NCBI GenBank assembly: GCA_937967645.1
Contig: CALBTT010000113.1
Span: 1 to 11,423, forward strand
From: an uncultured Zoogloea sp.
GTDB taxonomy: Bacteria > Pseudomonadota > Gammaproteobacteria > Burkholderiales > Rhodocyclaceae
Reading direction: 5' to 3'
Length of the DNA stretch: 11,423 nt
Under the pieces are notes generated by a model. The model ran no database searches and was not told the origin of the DNA. It was given only the letters and a program-made list of their open reading frames with translations. Position numbers and translations under genes: made by a program. Positions 8,677 to 11,423 of the stretch are shown here, one piece after another. Positions within the stretch are counted from its first letter, which is position 1; every line of letters starts with the position of its first letter.

Positions 8677-10409
8677 CATGTCCCGGAGCTTGGTATGCCC
8701 CTGCCGTAGCGCTTGTCGCTGCGGTACTGAAGCTGCCCCCGGCGCAGCTTGAGCAGGCGGGCGGCGGCGGACAGGTTGCCCGCGGTGCGCCGCAAGGCGC
8801 CGTCGATGAGCAGGGTTTCGACCTCTGCCAGTGAAAGTCCGGCATCCAGGATGCTGTCGATCAGCCGGGATGGCGTGTCCGCCAGTGGCGCGTCCGGTTC
8901 CCTGGCGCGGGCCGCCGGTGGTGGTGGCGGGGATGACGTGTCGGGGACCTGCTCGCCGCCCGAGAAGAGATGCTCGACATCGATGCTGCCGTGGTCTTCG
9001 GCGAGGATGACCGCGCGTTCGATGATGTTCTCCAGCTCCCGGATGTTGCCGGGCCAGTCATAGGCCCACAGCTTCTCGCTGGCATTCTGGGTGAGGCCGG
9101 CGATGTGCTTGGCGAAGCGCGCGGCGTAGCGCTTGACGAAGGCGTCCACCAGCAGCGGGATGTCCTCGCGGCGTTCCCGCAGGGGCGGGATCTTGACCGG
9201 GAACACGTTGAGCCGGAAGAACAGGTCCTCCCGGAAGCGTCCGGCCTCGACCTCGCTGCGCAGGTCCCGGTTGGTGGCGGCGATGATGCGCACATCCACC
9301 TGGCGCACCTGGGTGTCGCCGACCCGTTCGAGCTCCCCTTCCTGCAGGACCCGCAGCAGCTTGCCCTGGGCGTGCAGGGGCAGGCTGCTGATCTCGTCCA
9401 GGAACAGGGTGCCGCCGCTGGCCCGCTCGAAGCGCCCGGGCCGCGCCACGGTGGCGCCGGTGAAGGCGCCTTTCTCCACCCCGAACAGCTCCGCCTCGAC
9501 CAGCTCGTGGGGGATGGCGGCGCAGTTGATCGACACGAAGGGCTTGTCGGTGCGCGGGCCGATGGCGTGCAGGGCTTTCGAGAAGCGCTCCTTGCCGACG
9601 CCGCTTTCCCCGGTGAGCAGCACCGTGGCGTCGGTGGGGGCGACCCGCTTGATCAGGTAGGCCACCGTGTTGAAGCTGCTGGAGGCGCCGATCAGGTCTG
9701 GCAGGCTGCGGTTGACCTCCGCGTCGCCGGCGGTCGGGGCAGGGGGCGTCCCGCGCCGCCTGGGGGCGCTGACGAAGTCCTCCACCTGCAGGAAGCGCAG
9801 ATGGGCCTCTGCGTCGTCGCATTCCTCCAGGGGCTGGCCGATGACCCGGCAGCGGGCGTGGCCCATGGCCACGCATTCGATCTCCCTCCACAGGATCGGC
9901 CGTCCCATCAGCGCCGTGGTGAAGCCGGTGGCGTAGCCGGTCATCATCCAGCAGGCGGGCGAGCCGCTGATGCCGTACTGCTTGAGATGCACCTCCGCCT
10001 CCCAGGACGACTCCCAGTAGTAGTCGCTCCAGAAATCCCCGGTCTCCAGGTTGAACTGGACATGATCGACCGCCTGGTTGCGCACGAAGCCTTCCATCTC
10101 GCGCAGGCGCGGACCGTAGGCCAGGATGCGCTCGAGCTCGCCCTTCTCCGACGCGTGCAGGCGGCGGGCGTCCTCCATGCCCTGCTGGTAGCCCAGGCGG
10201 GTGAACAGCTCGCGGGTCCGCTCCAGGCCGAGCCGCTCGATCAGCTCCTGCCGCAGCGCCGCCAGTGTGAAGCCGTGCATCAGCAGCATGCGCTGGTCGA
10301 ACAGCAGGATCTGGCCGCTGTCCGGCGCAAAGCGCACGTACTTGGAGATCGCGTTGTCATCGACCTCCCGGGGGATGGAGGTCAGGCGCCGGGTGCGGGG
10401 TTCGCTCAT
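8676..10409 (-). CDS. Sigma-54-dependent activator with aromatic-sensing XylR_N/V4R domains (XylR/DmpR/MopR type)
   Basis: A 577-residue NtrC-family activator that senses an aromatic effector directly. Residues ~20-215 form the XylR_N plus V4R sensor. C153, E176, C179 and C187 match the spacing of the structural zinc site known in MopR (C155, E178, C181, C189), and W132 matches its pocket tryptophan W134. There is no histidine between 86 and 115, where phenol sensors have their phenol-bonding His106, so the ligand may not be a phenol. The AAA+ domain (~238-475) is intact: Walker A GESGVGKE at 267-274, sigma-54 contact loop GAFTGA at 314-319, Walker B GGTLFLDE at 332-339 and the FREDLFFRLNVF arginine region at 392-403. 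A proline-rich linker (491-513) leads to a Fis-type helix-turn-helix (about 531-566, AGNLSAAARLLKLRRGQLQY). The ATG at 10409 has no clear Shine-Dalgarno sequence. The gene is divergent from the oxidoreductase at 10636, its probable target. Confidence 0.93.
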   Translation of the reverse strand: MSEPRTRRLTSIPREVDDNAISKYVRFAPDSGQILLFDQRMLLMHGFTLAALRQELIERLGLERTRELFTRLGYQQGMEDARRLHASEKGELERILAYGPRLREMEGFVRNQAVDHVQFNLETGDFWSDYYWESSWEAEVHLKQYGISGSPACWMMTGYATGFTTALMGRPILWREIECVAMGHARCRVIGQPLEECDDAEAHLRFLQVEDFVSAPRRRGTPPAPTAGDAEVNRSLPDLIGASSSFNTVAYLIKRVAPTDATVLLTGESGVGKERFSKALHAIGPRTDKPFVSINCAAIPHELVEAELFGVEKGAFTGATVARPGRFERASGGTLFLDEISSLPLHAQGKLLRVLQEGELERVGDTQVRQVDVRIIAATNRDLRSEVEAGRFREDLFFRLNVFPVKIPPLRERREDIPLLVDAFVKRYAARFAKHIAGLTQNASEKLWAYDWPGNIRELENIIERAVILAEDHGSIDVEHLFSGGEQVPDTSSPPPPPAARAREPDAPLADTPSRLIDSILDAGLSLAEVETLLIDGALRRTAGNLSAAARLLKLRRGQLQYRSDKRYGRGIPSSGT

Positions 10410-10431
10410 GGTGTTGTGTTGAATGGATTTT

Positions 10432-10459
10432 CTGAAAAGAAGAAATTTGCTGTTTTCAG
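10432..10459. promoter_or_regulatory. Candidate upstream activator site: CTGAAAA-N14-TTTTCAG inverted repeat
   Basis: CTGAAAA (10432-10438) and TTTTCAG (10453-10459) form a perfect 7-bp inverted repeat over 28 bases, centred about 139 bases before the predicted sigma-54 start site. That is the usual distance for XylR/DmpR-type activator binding. A second, looser repeat follows: TTCTTT at 10463-10468 with AAAGAA at 10477-10482. Neither matches the known XylR or DmpR binding consensus that I recall, so the assignment rests on position and symmetry. Both lie within 75 bases of the regulator start and could also serve autoregulation. Confidence 0.42.
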
Positions 10460-10529
10460 TGGTTCTTTGTCTTTCAAAAGAATAACCTCTTGGCGCCCTG
10501 TGTGCGCAGGGAAAATAGTTTTATTTATA

Positions 10530-10542
10530 AATCAATAGATTG
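10530..10542 (+). promoter_or_regulatory. IHF binding site
   Basis: AATCAATAGATTG fits the IHF consensus WATCAANNNNTTR at every fixed position. It is embedded in the most AT-rich stretch of the window (about 10511-10550), which favours IHF binding. It lies between the upstream inverted repeats and the -24/-12 promoter, where IHF bends DNA so that the activator can touch sigma-54 polymerase. The centre, near -49, is slightly closer than in the Pu promoter of the TOL plasmid. Confidence 0.72.
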
Positions 10543-10558
10543 TAATTATCGATCGAGC

Positions 10559-10573
10559 TGGCACAGCTGTTGC
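10559..10573 (+). promoter_or_regulatory. Sigma-54 (-24/-12) promoter of the oxidoreductase gene
   Basis: TGGCAC (10559-10564), five bases, then TTGC (10570-10573). The invariant GG (10560-10561) and GC (10572-10573) have exact spacing, and all ten consensus positions match. Transcription should start near 10585, giving a leader of about 51 bases. A sigma-54 activator is encoded divergently next door, which strongly supports function. Confidence 0.93.
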
Positions 10574-10635
10574 GATATGGGGAAAAGGAGAGCCCGAAGC
10601 GGCCCGAAGCTGAAACCACCCCAAGGAGACACCCT

Positions 10636-11370
10636 GTGCAGTCCAGCTCCCCGTCCCTGTTTGCCGTCCGTGTCCGCCAGAAGATCGCGCTGGCCACGGA
10701 TATCGTCAGCCTGATCCTGGTGCCGGAGGACGGCCGGATCCTGCCCCCCTATACGGCGGGCGCTCACATCGACGTCCAGCTGCCCAACGGCATGCTGCGC
10801 CAATACTCCCTGTGCCGGGCCCAGACAGACGGACAGGCCTATGAGATCGCCATCCTGCGTGATCCGGAGGGGCGGGGCGGCTCGGCCTGTGCCCACCGGG
10901 ATGTGCAGGTGGGAAGCCGCCTTATGGTCGGTGCGCCACGCAACCTGTTCCCGCTGGTGCCGGCGGCGCGCTCGGTGCTGCTGGCCGGTGGCATCGGCAT
11001 CACCCCGATCCTGGCCATGGCGGAGGAACTCCACCGCCAGGGGGGTGGCTTCGAGATGCACTACTGCGCCCGTTCCCCCGGCCGGGCGGCTTATCGGGAA
11101 GCGTTGTGCCAGGCCGCCTTTGCCGGGCGGGTCCGCTTCCATTTCGACGATGCGCCCGCTGCGCCGCGCTTCGACGCGGCCCAGGTGCTGGGCGCCCCGG
11201 CCGCCGACCGGCATCTCTATGTGTGCGGCCCGGAGGGCTTCATCCGCCACGTGGTGCAGGTGGCGAGCGACCTGGGCTGGGATCCGGCCTGCATCCACTT
11301 CGAACACTTCTCCGCCGCCGCCGCCGCCGCGTCGGCGCCGGACGACGGCGCCTTCGAGCTCCGGCTGGCC
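10636..11370 (+). CDS. Phthalate dioxygenase reductase/VanB-type oxidoreductase, N-terminal 245 codons
   Basis: The start of an FMN-dependent NAD(P)H reductase that passes electrons to an oxygenase. The GTG start at 10636 is supported by AAGGAG at 10623-10628 with 7 bases of spacing, and the family alignment begins at once. The flavin domain has GAHIDVQLP at 42-50, the RQYSLC flavin motif at 55-60, and GRGGSACAH at 79-87, which in this class grips the FMN phosphate. The pyridine-nucleotide domain has LLAGGIGITPILAM at 115-128 and LYVCGPEGFI at 194-203, ending in IHFEHF at 220-225. A polyalanine linker follows at 227-232. The frame is still open when adapter begins at 11371. Full-length relatives are about 315-320 residues, so the C-terminal plant-type [2Fe-2S] domain of about 75 residues is missing through assembly, not mutation. 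The partner oxygenase is probably just downstream. Vanillate demethylase-like or another aromatic oxygenase are both possible. Confidence 0.92.
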
Positions 11371-11423
11371 AGATCGGAAGAGCACCCGTCTGCACTCCAG
11401 TCACGAATCACCATCTCGTATGC
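11371..11423 (+). other. Illumina read-2/P7 adapter (sequencing artefact)
   Basis: This segment starts with AGATCGGAAGAGCAC and runs through index GAATCACC (11405-11412) to ATCTCGTATGC. It has two A-to-C differences from the standard adapter, at 11386 and 11393. It is the inverted counterpart of bases 1-50 and ends the genuine insert at 11370. Translation into it would create false C-terminal or antisense N-terminal peptides such as MVIRDWSADGCSSDL. Confidence 0.98.

Noticed and set aside
10546..11385. A 279-codon minus-strand frame over the reductase gene
   Set aside because: It begins in adapter, has no recognisable domain, and covers the sigma-54 promoter and the well-supported reductase frame.

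Overview
This is an 11.4 kb assembly contig of high-GC bacterial DNA. Both ends are artefact: bases 1-50 and 11371-11423 are Illumina P7/read-2 adapter, in inverted orientation and carrying the same 8-base index. The genuine insert is about 51-11370, and the genes at both edges are cut by it. Codon use, a ClpB of the proteobacterial type, RpoH-like, sigma-54 and IHF signals, and a XylR/DmpR-type regulator point to a proteobacterium. My best guess is a betaproteobacterium near Rhodocyclales, inferred from general protein resemblance and not tested.

Layout. (A) 51-3848, plus strand: a tightly overlapping three-gene operon with the end of a LolD/MacB-type ABC ATPase, an 844-residue two-FtsX-domain permease, and a secreted CrtC/AttH lipocalin-like protein with a twin-arginine-like leader. 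The stop/start overlaps are ATGA and TGATG. (B) 3895-4603, minus strand: a complete vapBC toxin-antitoxin module. It has a good sigma-70-type promoter (TTGACA, 17 bp, TATGCT) whose -10 lies inside a perfect 9-bp inverted repeat, the likely VapB operator. (C) 4699-5844, minus strand: an orphan type I periplasmic solute-binding protein of the LivK/Peripla_BP_6 class. (D) 5988-8673, plus strand: clpB with a near-consensus RpoH heat-shock promoter and a strong intrinsic terminator. (E) 8676-10409, minus strand: a complete sigma-54 activator of the XylR/DmpR aromatic-sensor group. (F) 10410-10635: an AT-rich divergent control region with a consensus -24/-12 promoter, a consensus IHF site and upstream inverted repeats. 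(G) 10636-11370, plus strand: the first 245 codons of a phthalate-dioxygenase-reductase/VanB-type flavoprotein, with a GTG start.

How they fit together. E, F and G form a recognisable inducible aromatic-oxygenase control unit: a ligand-sensing activator, IHF bending, a sigma-54 promoter and an electron-transfer component, with the terminal oxygenase presumably beyond the contig end. A is probably a cell-envelope export or lipid-handling system of the YbbAP/AttEFGH kind. B and D are stand-alone modules. I found no tRNA, rRNA, CRISPR array, insertion sequence or prophage genes. I did not find a clearly new system. The most informative parts are the sigma-54 control region with its atypical sensor, and the vapBC promoter/operator.
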